Positions 15,533-22,269 of a stretch of DNA of 32,691 bases are shown here, piece after piece (positions within the stretch are counted from its first letter, which is position 1; every line of letters begins with the position of its first letter). The notes below the pieces were generated by a model. That model ran no database searches. It saw only the letters and a program-made list of their open reading frames with translations, and was not told where the DNA came from. The DNA is from Gammaproteobacteria bacterium (GTDB taxonomy: Bacteria > Pseudomonadota > Gammaproteobacteria > GCA-001735895), in contig QIJI01000471.1 in NCBI GenBank assembly GCA_003231795.1, positions 1-32,691 of the forward strand, read 5' to 3'. The position numbers and the translations under genes are program-made.

Positions 15533-16141
15533 CTATTGACGGCTGGCTCCGGTAATGGTGATGGTTTCGTCCGGTACATTTTGATGACCACCTTTATCAC
15601 CAGTGGCTACCTTTGCCATCGCGTCGATCACGTCCATGCCGTCGGTAACTTTGCCAAACACCGCATATCCCCAGCCCTGCATCGATTCGCTGGTGAAATT
15701 CAAAAAGGCATTGTCCGCGTGATTGATGAAAAACTGCGAGGTGGCCGAATGCGGGTCGCCGGTCCGAGCCATGGCAAGAGTTCCTCGATCATTGGTCAGG
15801 CCGTTGTTGGCTTCGTTCTGGATGGCAGGCAACTTGCTGGGTTTATCGCGCATATCAGCTGTGATACCACCACCCTGAATCATGAAATTGGGGATGACAC
15901 GGTGGAAAGTGGTGTCGACAAAGTAGCCATCGTCGACATAAGCGAGAAAGTTTTCACTGCTGATCGGGGCATTTTGCATATCGAGTTCGATCGTGATGTT
16001 GCCCATGGTTGTTTCGAGCAGCACTACCGGATTGTCGGCGGATGTTTCATTCATCGTTTCGTTACCTTTGAGATTGGGGAAAAGTACCAGGGACAAAATG
16101 GCTGCCAGTACCACCAGAATCGGAAGCAGGGTTTGTTTCAT
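15533..16141 (-). CDS. ppiB: cyclophilin-type peptidyl-prolyl isomerase with N-terminal membrane anchor or signal
   Basis: The cyclophilin domain occupies about residues 38-202, with TTMGNITIELD, FHRVIPNFMIQGG, MART, SQFFINHADN and FGKVTDGMDV, including the family's active Arg, Phe and Gln residues. Unlike cytosolic PpiB, a hydrophobic segment (residues about 3-21, LLPILVVLAAILSLVLF) precedes it, so this protein is probably periplasmic or membrane-tethered. Three ATG codons in a row open the frame (16147, 16144, 16141). The third is chosen because GGGA at 16151-16148 is six bases from it but abuts the first. It heads a two-gene operon with lpxH. The gene symbol follows position beside cysS; by location it resembles PpiA. 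Confidence 0.88.
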   Translation of the reverse strand: MKQTLLPILVVLAAILSLVLFPNLKGNETMNETSADNPVVLLETTMGNITIELDMQNAPISSENFLAYVDDGYFVDTTFHRVIPNFMIQGGGITADMRDKPSKLPAIQNEANNGLTNDRGTLAMARTGDPHSATSQFFINHADNAFLNFTSESMQGWGYAVFGKVTDGMDVIDAMAKVATGDKGGHQNVPDETITITGASRQ

Positions 16142-16206
16142 CATCATTCCCGTAATTGTAAACCTGCGGATTTTACTGATTTGTATGCCTATTTGGAAGC
16201 CAGTAA

Positions 16207-16360
16207 AGAAAGCTCTGCATAAATCATCCCTGACTTAGCAGAGCGGGGAGGAGCGAAAAATGTGATTTCCGTTCCTCCTTCATTTTCAATCACTCAGCGT
16301 GATTGAAAATGGCGGTACATCCATGTACCACAGGAAACTCTGCCTTTTGCAGAGTTTCCT
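16207..16360. repeat. compound hairpin unit between ppiB and cysS
   Basis: Five inverted repeats follow each other. They are GCTCTGC/GCAGAGC (16212-16218 with 16238-16244); GGAGGAGCG/CGTTCCTCC (16247-16255 with 16270-16278); a perfect 13-bp stem CATTTTCAATCAC (16281-16293 with 16299-16311); GGTACAT/ATGTACC (16314-16320 with 16323-16329); and a perfect 12-bp stem AGGAAACTCTGC (16332-16343 with 16349-16360). The outermost arms, AGAAAGCTCTGC and GCAGAGTTTCCT, are themselves complementary at 10 of 12 positions, so the block looks like one bounded unit. It fills most of the 300-bp gap between the divergent ppiB and cysS genes. It could be a repeat element or a folded leader; only one copy is in the window. 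Confidence 0.75.
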
Positions 16361-16441
16361 CAACATTTAACTGTTTCGCTTGTCGGAAGCTTCTTTTAAA
16401 CTTGACCCTGTTTAACTCAGACGACCTATAGAAAGCCGAAA

Positions 16442-17827
16442 ATGCTGACGATTTACAATAGTTTTAGCAAGCAAAAAGAAGTCTTCGAACCCATAGTATC
16501 CGGGCAGGTTCGCATGTATGTCTGCGGTATGACGGTTTACGATTATTGCCATATTGGCCACGCCCGCGTGCTGGTGGTGTTTGACGTGGTTTATCGCTAT
16601 TTGAAACACCTCGGCTACGAGGTTAAATATGTTCGCAACATTACCGATATCGACGACAAGATAATCAATAGAGCGAATGAAAACGGTGAGCATTTTGAGC
16701 AGCTAACCGCGCGCTTCATTGAAGCCATGCATCAGGATGCCGATGCACTTGGAGTATTGCGACCGGAGCTGGAGCCCCGGGCAACTGAAACAATTGCCGA
16801 GATGTTGGAAATGATCGAAAAGCTGCAACAACAGGAATATGCCTATCAGGCTGACAATGGTGATGTGTACTTCTCGGTTTCGAAGTTTCAGAACTATGGC
16901 AAGTTGTCGGGCAAGAAGATCAAAGAACTGCGAGCCGGTGAAAGGGTAGAAGTCGATGAAGGTAAACGAGACCCTCTGGATTTCGTGTTGTGGAAATCAG
17001 CCAAGCCCGGTGAGCCCAGCTGGTCATCGAAATATGGAGATGGTCGTCCTGGATGGCATATCGAGTGTTCCGCGATGTCTGGCAGTTTGCTGGGCAATCA
17101 TTTTGATATTCACGGCGGTGGCCAGGACTTGCAGTTTCCGCATCATGAGAATGAAATTGCACAAAGCGAAGCCTGTAACGGCGAAAAATTCGTTAATTAC
17201 TGGATGCATAACGGATTCGTAAGCGTTAATGAAGAGAAAATGTCTAAATCGCTGGGAAACTTTTTCGTGCTACGTGAGGTACTGGAAAGTTTCAAAGCCG
17301 AGGAGATTCGATATTTCATACTGGGAAGCCATTATCGTAGTCAATTGAATTACTCGGAAGATCAGCTCGAAAATGCCCGTGCGGCGTTGCAGCGTCTGTA
17401 CTCCGCATTGCTCGATACTGAAACGGTGGATATTCCTGCCGATAGTGAGTATCAGACTCGTTTTGAAAAAGCTCTATGCGATGATTTTAATACCGCCAAT
17501 GCAATTGCCGTGTTGTTTGATTTGGTGCGTGAGATTAACCGTGCGAAAACCGAGCAAAGGGATGATTGCGACACCCTTGCATCGCTATTACGTTACCTTG
17601 GGGCCGTTATTGGTTTGTTACAGGATCATCCCGAAAAGTTTCTTAAATCGCAGGCGGGTCAAAAGCATGGTCTTGGCGATTCCGAAATCGATCAGCTTAT
17701 TGATCAGCGGCTGCAGGCCCGTCAAAGCAAAGACTGGGCCCTGGCAGACCAGATTCGCGATCAATTGACCGCCGCGGGTGTCGAAATTGAAGATAGTTCC
17801 GGTGCCACCCGCTGGCGCCGGAAATAA
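16442..17827 (+). CDS. cysS: cysteinyl-tRNA synthetase CysS
   Basis: CysS charges tRNA-Cys in the cytosol as a class I synthetase. The 461-residue product has the HIGH motif at 37-40 (CHIGHARV) and KMSKS at 266-270 (EEKMSKSLGNF). The expected zinc ligands are seen: an N-terminal Cys in YVCGMT, WHIECSAMS, and HHENE. The C-terminal tRNA-binding end reads WALADQIRDQL. Length is that of the E. coli enzyme. The start ATG has a weak AGAAAG upstream. It is divergent from ppiB-lpxH, as in E. coli, with the hairpin unit at 16207-16360 between them. Confidence 0.96.
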   Translation: MLTIYNSFSKQKEVFEPIVSGQVRMYVCGMTVYDYCHIGHARVLVVFDVVYRYLKHLGYEVKYVRNITDIDDKIINRANENGEHFEQLTARFIEAMHQDADALGVLRPELEPRATETIAEMLEMIEKLQQQEYAYQADNGDVYFSVSKFQNYGKLSGKKIKELRAGERVEVDEGKRDPLDFVLWKSAKPGEPSWSSKYGDGRPGWHIECSAMSGSLLGNHFDIHGGGQDLQFPHHENEIAQSEACNGEKFVNYWMHNGFVSVNEEKMSKSLGNFFVLREVLESFKAEEIRYFILGSHYRSQLNYSEDQLENARAALQRLYSALLDTETVDIPADSEYQTRFEKALCDDFNTANAIAVLFDLVREINRAKTEQRDDCDTLASLLRYLGAVIGLLQDHPEKFLKSQAGQKHGLGDSEIDQLIDQRLQARQSKDWALADQIRDQLTAAGVEIEDSSGATRWRRK

Positions 17828-17885
17828 TCTTTTCGAGGTTGCTTTGAAAGTCTGGTTAAATGGTTGAAATTCCATGGTTATTCAT

Positions 17886-17914
17886 TTGACGATCAATTTT
17901 GATCGGCGTATGAT
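17886..17914 (+). promoter_or_regulatory. strong sigma-70 promoter of the tRNA-Pro/Arg/His/Leu cluster
   Basis: TTGACG, exactly 17 bases, then TATGAT, each 5 of 6 against consensus. The GC-rich stretch TTCGCGCC follows directly, as in stringently controlled stable-RNA promoters. The predicted start near 17921 is about 40 bases before tRNA-Pro. Confidence 0.8.
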
Positions 17915-17962
17915 TTCGCGCCTTGCATTCCGCCACGTTTGGCGTGTCGGAGGGGCAGAAAT

Positions 17963-18039
17963 CGGGGTGTAGCGCAGCCTGGTAGCGCAACTGCTTTGGG
18001 AGCAGTGGGTCGGGAGTTCGAATCTCTCCACCCCGACCA
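17963..18039 (+). tRNA. tRNA-Pro (anticodon TGG)
   Basis: The 77-base cloverleaf has acceptor arms CGGGGTG/CACCCCG. The anticodon stem encloses CTTTGGGAG with TGG. The T arm contains GTTCGAATC, and CCA is encoded. It is first in a Pro-Arg-His-Leu cluster. A 340-bp spacer filled with palindromic repeats follows before tRNA-Arg. Confidence 0.96.
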
Positions 18040-18117
18040 TATTCATTCCAGTGAATGCTCCAAAATTCACTAGAATCAGGAAAGGTAAGTAAATTTTCTG
18101 GCAGTTTAAGGTGATCC

Positions 18118-18236
18118 GAGGACCGCGGCGTATATAAAATACGTGAGGATTCGACGGCCCGGTCCACCGGCACGCGACCAACGCCACAATCGCGTAAAAG
18201 ATTGACGATTAGAAACCGGTAGTTAAGATGAACCGA
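18118..18236 (+). repeat. degenerate copy of the tRNA-spacer repeat
   Basis: This stretch shares ordered blocks with the palindromic unit just downstream: ACCGC-R-G-Y-GTATA (18122), TGAGGATTCGA (18144-18154) and CCAACGCC-R-CAATCG (18178-18192). They are in the same orientation. A 14-base expansion lies between the last two blocks. The outer arms are not well preserved, so limits are approximate. It appears to be an older copy of the same family. Confidence 0.6.
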
Positions 18237-18376
18237 GGATGCCTTTCTAAGCGCCTATTTTAGGCGAGTGCAAGGCGGCAGCACGCGCAGAACCGCAGTG
18301 TATACAGATATACATGAGGATTCGAGCATGCTGCCAACGCCGCAATCGTCTAAAATAGGCACTTAGAAAGGTATCC
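18237..18376. repeat. 140-bp palindromic element in the tRNA operon
   Basis: The ends 18237-18267 and 18346-18376 are inverted repeats of 31 bp with only three differences (core CCTTTCTAAG and CTATTTTAG). An inner pair GGCAGCA/TGCTGCC is nested within. The right arm stops three bases before tRNA-Arg, so the tRNA 5' leader in the precursor would be part of this stem. No coding capacity is seen. Blocks shared with 18118-18236 show a repeated family. Confidence 0.8.
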
Positions 18377-18379
18377 GAA

Positions 18380-18456
18380 GCGCCCGTAGCTCAATTGGAT
18401 AGAGCATCGGCCTTCTAAGCCGAGGGTAGCAGGTTCGAATCCTGCCGGGCGTGCCA
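18380..18456 (+). tRNA. tRNA-Arg (anticodon TCT)
   Basis: The 77-base cloverleaf has acceptor GCGCCCG pairing with CGGGCGT (first pair G-T). The anticodon loop is CTTCTAA with TCT, and the T arm contains GGTTCGAATCC. Discriminator G and encoded CCA end it. It reads AGA/AGG codons. It follows the palindromic element by three bases and precedes tRNA-His by six. Confidence 0.95.
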
Positions 18457-18462
18457 AATTAT

Positions 18463-18539
18463 GGTGGGCGTAGCTCAGTTGGTAGAGTGCAAGATTGTGA
18501 TTCTTGTTGTCGTGGGTTCGATCCCCATCGTCCACCCCA
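18463..18539 (+). tRNA. tRNA-His (anticodon GTG)
   Basis: The acceptor GTGGGCG (18464-18470) pairs with CGTCCAC. The extra G at 18463 faces discriminator C, the G-1:C73 identity pair of tRNA-His. The anticodon loop is TTGTGAT with GTG. CCA is encoded. A hairpin GCGCCTG-TAAA-CAGGCGC (18548-18565) follows it, probably a processing or pausing structure because no T tract is adjacent. Confidence 0.96.
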
Positions 18540-18626
18540 TTTTCCGGGCGCCTGTAAACAGGCGCTGTAAATGGCGTTTTTAAATGACAGGTGAACTCGA
18601 TTCGATTTATTTGAAAGTTGTTATCT

Positions 18627-18710
18627 GCGAGAGTGGCGGAATTGGTAGACGCGCCAGATTTAGGTTCTGGTATCTTTGATGTGAGAGTTCGAGTCTCTCC
18701 TTTCGCACCA
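18627..18710 (+). tRNA. tRNA-Leu (anticodon TAG)
   Basis: The 84-base class II tRNA has acceptor GCGAGAG pairing with CTTTCGC, anticodon loop TTTAGGT with TAG, a variable arm around TATCTTTGATG, T arm GAGTTCGAGTCTC and encoded CCA. It ends the cluster; tig begins 72 bases later, so tig may share the cluster's transcript or use a promoter in this short gap. Confidence 0.95.
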
Positions 18711-18782
18711 TTACTTTCTGGAACCGGAAGCCGATATTGTATTTTCCAGAATCCCCGAACAGAATATTACGAGTAACACAAT

Positions 18783-20087
18783 ATGCAAGTATCGATAGAA
18801 ACTCTCGAAGGCCTTGAGCGCAGAATGACGGTACAAATTCCGTCAGAACAGGTGACCGAAGCGGTTGAGAAGAAGCTCAAAGACCTGAGCAAGACAGTTC
18901 GCATTGACGGGTTTCGTCCCGGCAAAGTACCGCTCAAAGTGGTGCAGCAGAAATATGGTGTACCTGTGCGTCAGGAAGTGATCGGGGACGTAATCGAATC
19001 TTCGTATCAGGAAGCCCTGGTGCAGGAGCAGGTTCGCCCTGCCGGAGTGCCCAGCATCGATTCGATCAGCAGTGAAGAAAAAGAAGATGTTTCTTACACC
19101 GCAACTTTCGAAGTGTATCCGGAAGTTGAGGATTTACAGCTCGAATCGATTGAAATCGAAAAGCCGTTGGTAGAAATTACCGATCAGGATTTCGAAGCGA
19201 TGCTGCAAAAGTTACGCGAGCAACGCAAGGGCTGGAAGGAAACCAGGGCAGCGGCCAAAAAAGGCTTCCAGGTGATGGTCGACTTTGAGGGTCGCATAGA
19301 TGGGGAGTTGTTCGAAGGTGGTGCTGGCAAGGATATGCCGATTGAAATCGGGGCAGGCCAGATGTTGCCCGAATTCGAGTCAGGTCTCGAAGGGATCAAG
19401 GTGAACGAGGAGAGGCTTGTCGAGGTAAACTTCCCCGAGGAATATCATGGTGAGGACGTGGCCGGAAAGAAGGCGGAATTCACGTTAAAGGCAAGCAAAA
19501 TTTCCAAACCAGAGCTACCGGAAATAGATGCCGAGTTTGCCAAGGCGTTTGGTATCGAGGACGGTGATCTGGACAAGATGCGCAGCGATATTCGCGCCAA
19601 TATGGAAAAAGAAAAAAACGACCGCCTTAAGTCCCACCTGAAAAATGCCGTGATGACTAAATTGCTGGCAAAAAATTCCATTATTGCACCATCTGCCATG
19701 GTAACCGGGGAAATCAAATCATTACGCGTCCAGGCAGCCGAACGAATGAATAAGGATCCTGCTTCGATGGATGAAGCCAGTTTTCCGAATGAACTGTTTG
19801 CTGAAGAGGCGACTCGGCGGGTACAACTGGGGTTGTTGATTGCTGAAGTTATTCGCAAGGAAGAGATCAAGCTAGATCAGGCGAAGGTTGAATCGGCCAT
19901 CGAAGAAATGGCGGTTTCTTATGAACAACCCGATCAGGTACTCAATTATTATCGCCAAAACAAGCAGGCTCGATCAGGTCTCGAAAGCATGGTACTTGAA
20001 GATCAGGTCGTCGGCCATATCTTGGATAAAGCCAGCGTCACTGAGAAAACTGCCAATTTTGACGATCTGATGAACGGCAAGCTATAG
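18783..20087 (+). CDS. tig: trigger factor
   Basis: Trigger factor is the ribosome-bound chaperone and prolyl isomerase that meets nascent chains. The 434-residue product has the ribosome-docking signature GFRPGKVP at 43-50. An FKBP-type domain spans about 150-245 (VMVDFEGRIDGELFEGG and the GAGQMLPEFE motif). The C-terminal helical arms run to GLESMVLEDQVV. Length is normal. The ATG is chosen because MQVSIETLEGLERRM is the usual family start; the ribosome site is weak. clpP starts 25 bases after the stop, as in most gammaproteobacteria. Confidence 0.96.
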   Translation: MQVSIETLEGLERRMTVQIPSEQVTEAVEKKLKDLSKTVRIDGFRPGKVPLKVVQQKYGVPVRQEVIGDVIESSYQEALVQEQVRPAGVPSIDSISSEEKEDVSYTATFEVYPEVEDLQLESIEIEKPLVEITDQDFEAMLQKLREQRKGWKETRAAAKKGFQVMVDFEGRIDGELFEGGAGKDMPIEIGAGQMLPEFESGLEGIKVNEERLVEVNFPEEYHGEDVAGKKAEFTLKASKISKPELPEIDAEFAKAFGIEDGDLDKMRSDIRANMEKEKNDRLKSHLKNAVMTKLLAKNSIIAPSAMVTGEIKSLRVQAAERMNKDPASMDEASFPNELFAEEATRRVQLGLLIAEVIRKEEIKLDQAKVESAIEEMAVSYEQPDQVLNYYRQNKQARSGLESMVLEDQVVGHILDKASVTEKTANFDDLMNGKL

Positions 20088-20112
20088 ACTAATCCAATCT
20101 CCGGGTATCGCA

Positions 20113-20787
20113 ATGCAAGATAATCGAATCAAATCCGAAATAGTATCCATCATGCCTCAGCAGGTGGATACTCAAGCCAACCTGGTACCGATGGTAGTAG
20201 AGCAATCTGCCCGTGGCGAGCGTGCTTACGATATTTACTCTCGCTTGCTCAAAGAGCGGGTGATATTCGTGGTCGGACCCATTGAGGACCATATGGCGAA
20301 CCTGATTGTTGCCCAATTGTTGTTCCTGGAATCGGAAAATCCGGATAAGGATATCTCGCTGTACATCAACAGCCCCGGTGGTTCGGTAACTGCAGGACTT
20401 GCAATTTATGACACCATGCAATTCATCAAACCCGATGTCAGTACATTGTGTACGGGTCAGGCTGCCAGTATGGGAGCGATTCTACTGGTCGGAGGTAGCG
20501 CCGGTAAACGTTATGGACTGCCGCATTCACGAGTGATGATTCATCAGCCACTAGGCGGTTTTCAGGGGCAGGCCAGCGATTTTGAAATCCACGCCAAAGA
20601 AATTCTAGCGGTTCGTTCGCGAATGAACAAGTTACTCGCTCATCACACCGGTAAAAAAGAAATTACGATCAACAAGGACACCGAACGTGATAATTTCATG
20701 AGCGCCGATGAGTCGGTCGAATACGGAATTATCGATCAAGTTTTAACCTCACGTGCCGAACCAGAAGGGAAAGGCGCCTCAGAATAG
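20113..20787 (+). CDS. clpP: ATP-dependent Clp protease proteolytic subunit ClpP
   Basis: ClpP forms the double heptameric serine-protease chamber served by ClpX. The catalytic triad is visible: Ser119 in GQAASMGA, His144 in MIHQPLGG and Asp193 in TERDNF. The Ser-His and His-Asp spacings equal those of E. coli. The product is 224 residues with an N-terminal extension before LVPMVVEQSARGERAYD, expected to be a processed propeptide. An internal ATG at 20152 could also start a product of nearer E. coli length. The gene sits 25 bases behind tig and 119 bases before clpX. Confidence 0.96.
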   Translation: MQDNRIKSEIVSIMPQQVDTQANLVPMVVEQSARGERAYDIYSRLLKERVIFVVGPIEDHMANLIVAQLLFLESENPDKDISLYINSPGGSVTAGLAIYDTMQFIKPDVSTLCTGQAASMGAILLVGGSAGKRYGLPHSRVMIHQPLGGFQGQASDFEIHAKEILAVRSRMNKLLAHHTGKKEITINKDTERDNFMSADESVEYGIIDQVLTSRAEPEGKGASE

Positions 20788-20841
20788 AAGAAGTTCTCAT
20801 ATTCAAACTGTGAAACGCTATTCAAAAAAGGTTATTTTCGG

Positions 20842-20870
20842 TTGTGCTTGGCGGCGGCGTCTAATATTAT
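20842..20870 (+). promoter_or_regulatory. candidate promoter for clpX
   Basis: TTGTGC, 17 bases and TATTAT lie in the 119-bp clpP-clpX gap. The -10 box matches 5 of 6 positions, the -35 box 3 of 6. The predicted start is about 30 bases before the clpX ATG. Separate clpX expression besides tig-clpP read-through is plausible. Confidence 0.45.
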
Positions 20871-20906
20871 TAAATCAATAAGGTACGATTAATCGGTAGT
20901 TTTGGT

Positions 20907-22178
20907 ATGAGTGACGATAGATCAAAAAATAAGGACGAAAAACTGCTTTATTGCTCATTTTGCGGTAAAAGTCAGCATGAAGTAAGAAAGTTGATCGCGG
21001 GACCTTCGGTGTTTATCTGCGATGAATGTGTTGACCTATGTAACGATATTATCAGGGAAGAAATTCATGAAAACGGCGAGGATATCGAGAGCAAACTGCC
21101 GATACCGCATGATATTTTCGAGGTTCTTGATGAATATGTTATCGGACAGGAGCGCGCCAAAAAGGTATTGGCAGTCGCGGTGTACAATCACTACAAACGT
21201 CTTGAAGTAGGTCACGTCAAAGACGACATCGAACTTTCAAAATCCAATATACTACTCATTGGGCCTACCGGTTCCGGTAAGACATTATTAGCCGAAACAC
21301 TTGCACGTTTACTCAATGTACCGTTTGCCATAGCTGATGCAACGACGCTGACGGAAGCGGGATATGTCGGCGAAGACGTTGAAAATATCATCCAGAAGCT
21401 GTTACAGAAGTGTGACTATGACGTTGAGAAGGCTCAGACCGGAATTGTATATATCGATGAAATCGACAAGATTTCACGCAAATCCGATAACCCGTCGATT
21501 ACGCGCGATGTATCCGGTGAAGGTGTCCAGCAAGCTTTGTTGAAGCTGATTGAAGGCACGATCGCTTCAGTTCCGCCACAGGGTGGGAGAAAGCATCCGC
21601 AGCAGGAATTTTTACAAGTTGATACCGGGAAAATACTGTTTGTGTGTGGCGGCGCATTTGCAGGGCTCGATAAGGTGATCCTGAACCGTTCTGAAAAAGG
21701 CGGAATCGGGTTTGGCGCGGACGTTAAAAGTAAGGATAAAAGAGATCAGTTCGGCGAGGTCATTAGCAAAGTCGAGCCTGAAGATTTGATCAAGTATGGC
21801 TTAATCCCCGAATTTGTCGGGCGCCTGCCAGTGGTAGCAACGCTTGAAGAGCTGGATGAAGAGGCGTTGATTAAAATTCTGACCCAGCCCAAGAATGCGA
21901 TCACCAAACAATATCAGAAAATGTTTGAAATCGAAGGATGTGAAATCGAGTTTCGCGTCGATTCACTGGCCGCAGTAGCCAAGAAAGCAATGGAGCGTAA
22001 AACCGGTGCCAGAGGATTGCGTACTATCCTCGAAAATACCTTGTTGGAAATTATGTACGATTTACCCGCGATGGAAAATGTCAGCAAGGTCGTGGTTGAC
22101 GCTGCGGTTATCGAAGGTCATGCCCAGCCCTATGTAATTTATGAAGGCGGAGAAATGCAGCGCGTGGCTTCTGACTAA
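20907..22178 (+). CDS. clpX: ATP-dependent Clp protease ATPase subunit ClpX
   Basis: ClpX unfolds tagged proteins and feeds them to ClpP. The 423-residue product has the N-terminal zinc-binding domain with Cys16, Cys19, Cys38 and Cys41. The AAA+ core has Walker A GPTGSGKT at 119-126, Walker B IVYIDEIDK, a pore loop in the AGYVGEDV segment and the ClpP-binding IGF-type loop in the GGIGFGADV segment. Sensor regions end in GARGLRTI. Length equals that of E. coli. A separate candidate promoter lies just upstream, and lon follows after 91 bases with its own heat-shock promoter. Confidence 0.97.
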   Translation: MSDDRSKNKDEKLLYCSFCGKSQHEVRKLIAGPSVFICDECVDLCNDIIREEIHENGEDIESKLPIPHDIFEVLDEYVIGQERAKKVLAVAVYNHYKRLEVGHVKDDIELSKSNILLIGPTGSGKTLLAETLARLLNVPFAIADATTLTEAGYVGEDVENIIQKLLQKCDYDVEKAQTGIVYIDEIDKISRKSDNPSITRDVSGEGVQQALLKLIEGTIASVPPQGGRKHPQQEFLQVDTGKILFVCGGAFAGLDKVILNRSEKGGIGFGADVKSKDKRDQFGEVISKVEPEDLIKYGLIPEFVGRLPVVATLEELDEEALIKILTQPKNAITKQYQKMFEIEGCEIEFRVDSLAAVAKKAMERKTGARGLRTILENTLLEIMYDLPAMENVSKVVVDAAVIEGHAQPYVIYEGGEMQRVASD

Positions 22179-22212
22179 TAGACCTCATCTGGCGCAGGCT
22201 TTGAGAGGTCGG

Positions 22213-22240
22213 GTTGAAATTTTATTTTTGACTCCCATAT
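22213..22240 (+). promoter_or_regulatory. sigma-32 heat-shock promoter of lon
   Basis: GTTGAAA, 14 bases, then CCCATAT matches the sigma-32 (RpoH) pattern CTTGAAA-N(13-15)-CCCATnT at nearly every position. It sits 30 bases before the lon ATG. lon is a classic heat-shock gene in E. coli, so position and pattern agree. Confidence 0.72.
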
Positions 22241-22269
22241 AAACTCGAAATGTAAGCTTTGAGGCATTA

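Noticed and set aside
15536..16222. 228-codon forward frame opposite the cyclophilin gene
   Set aside because: The reverse strand encodes a clear cyclophilin; the forward frame has no recognisable domain and is a shadow.
16402..16432. TTGACC with TATAGA before cysS as a promoter
   Set aside because: The spacing is 19 bases and the start would fall almost on the ATG, leaving no leader or ribosome site.
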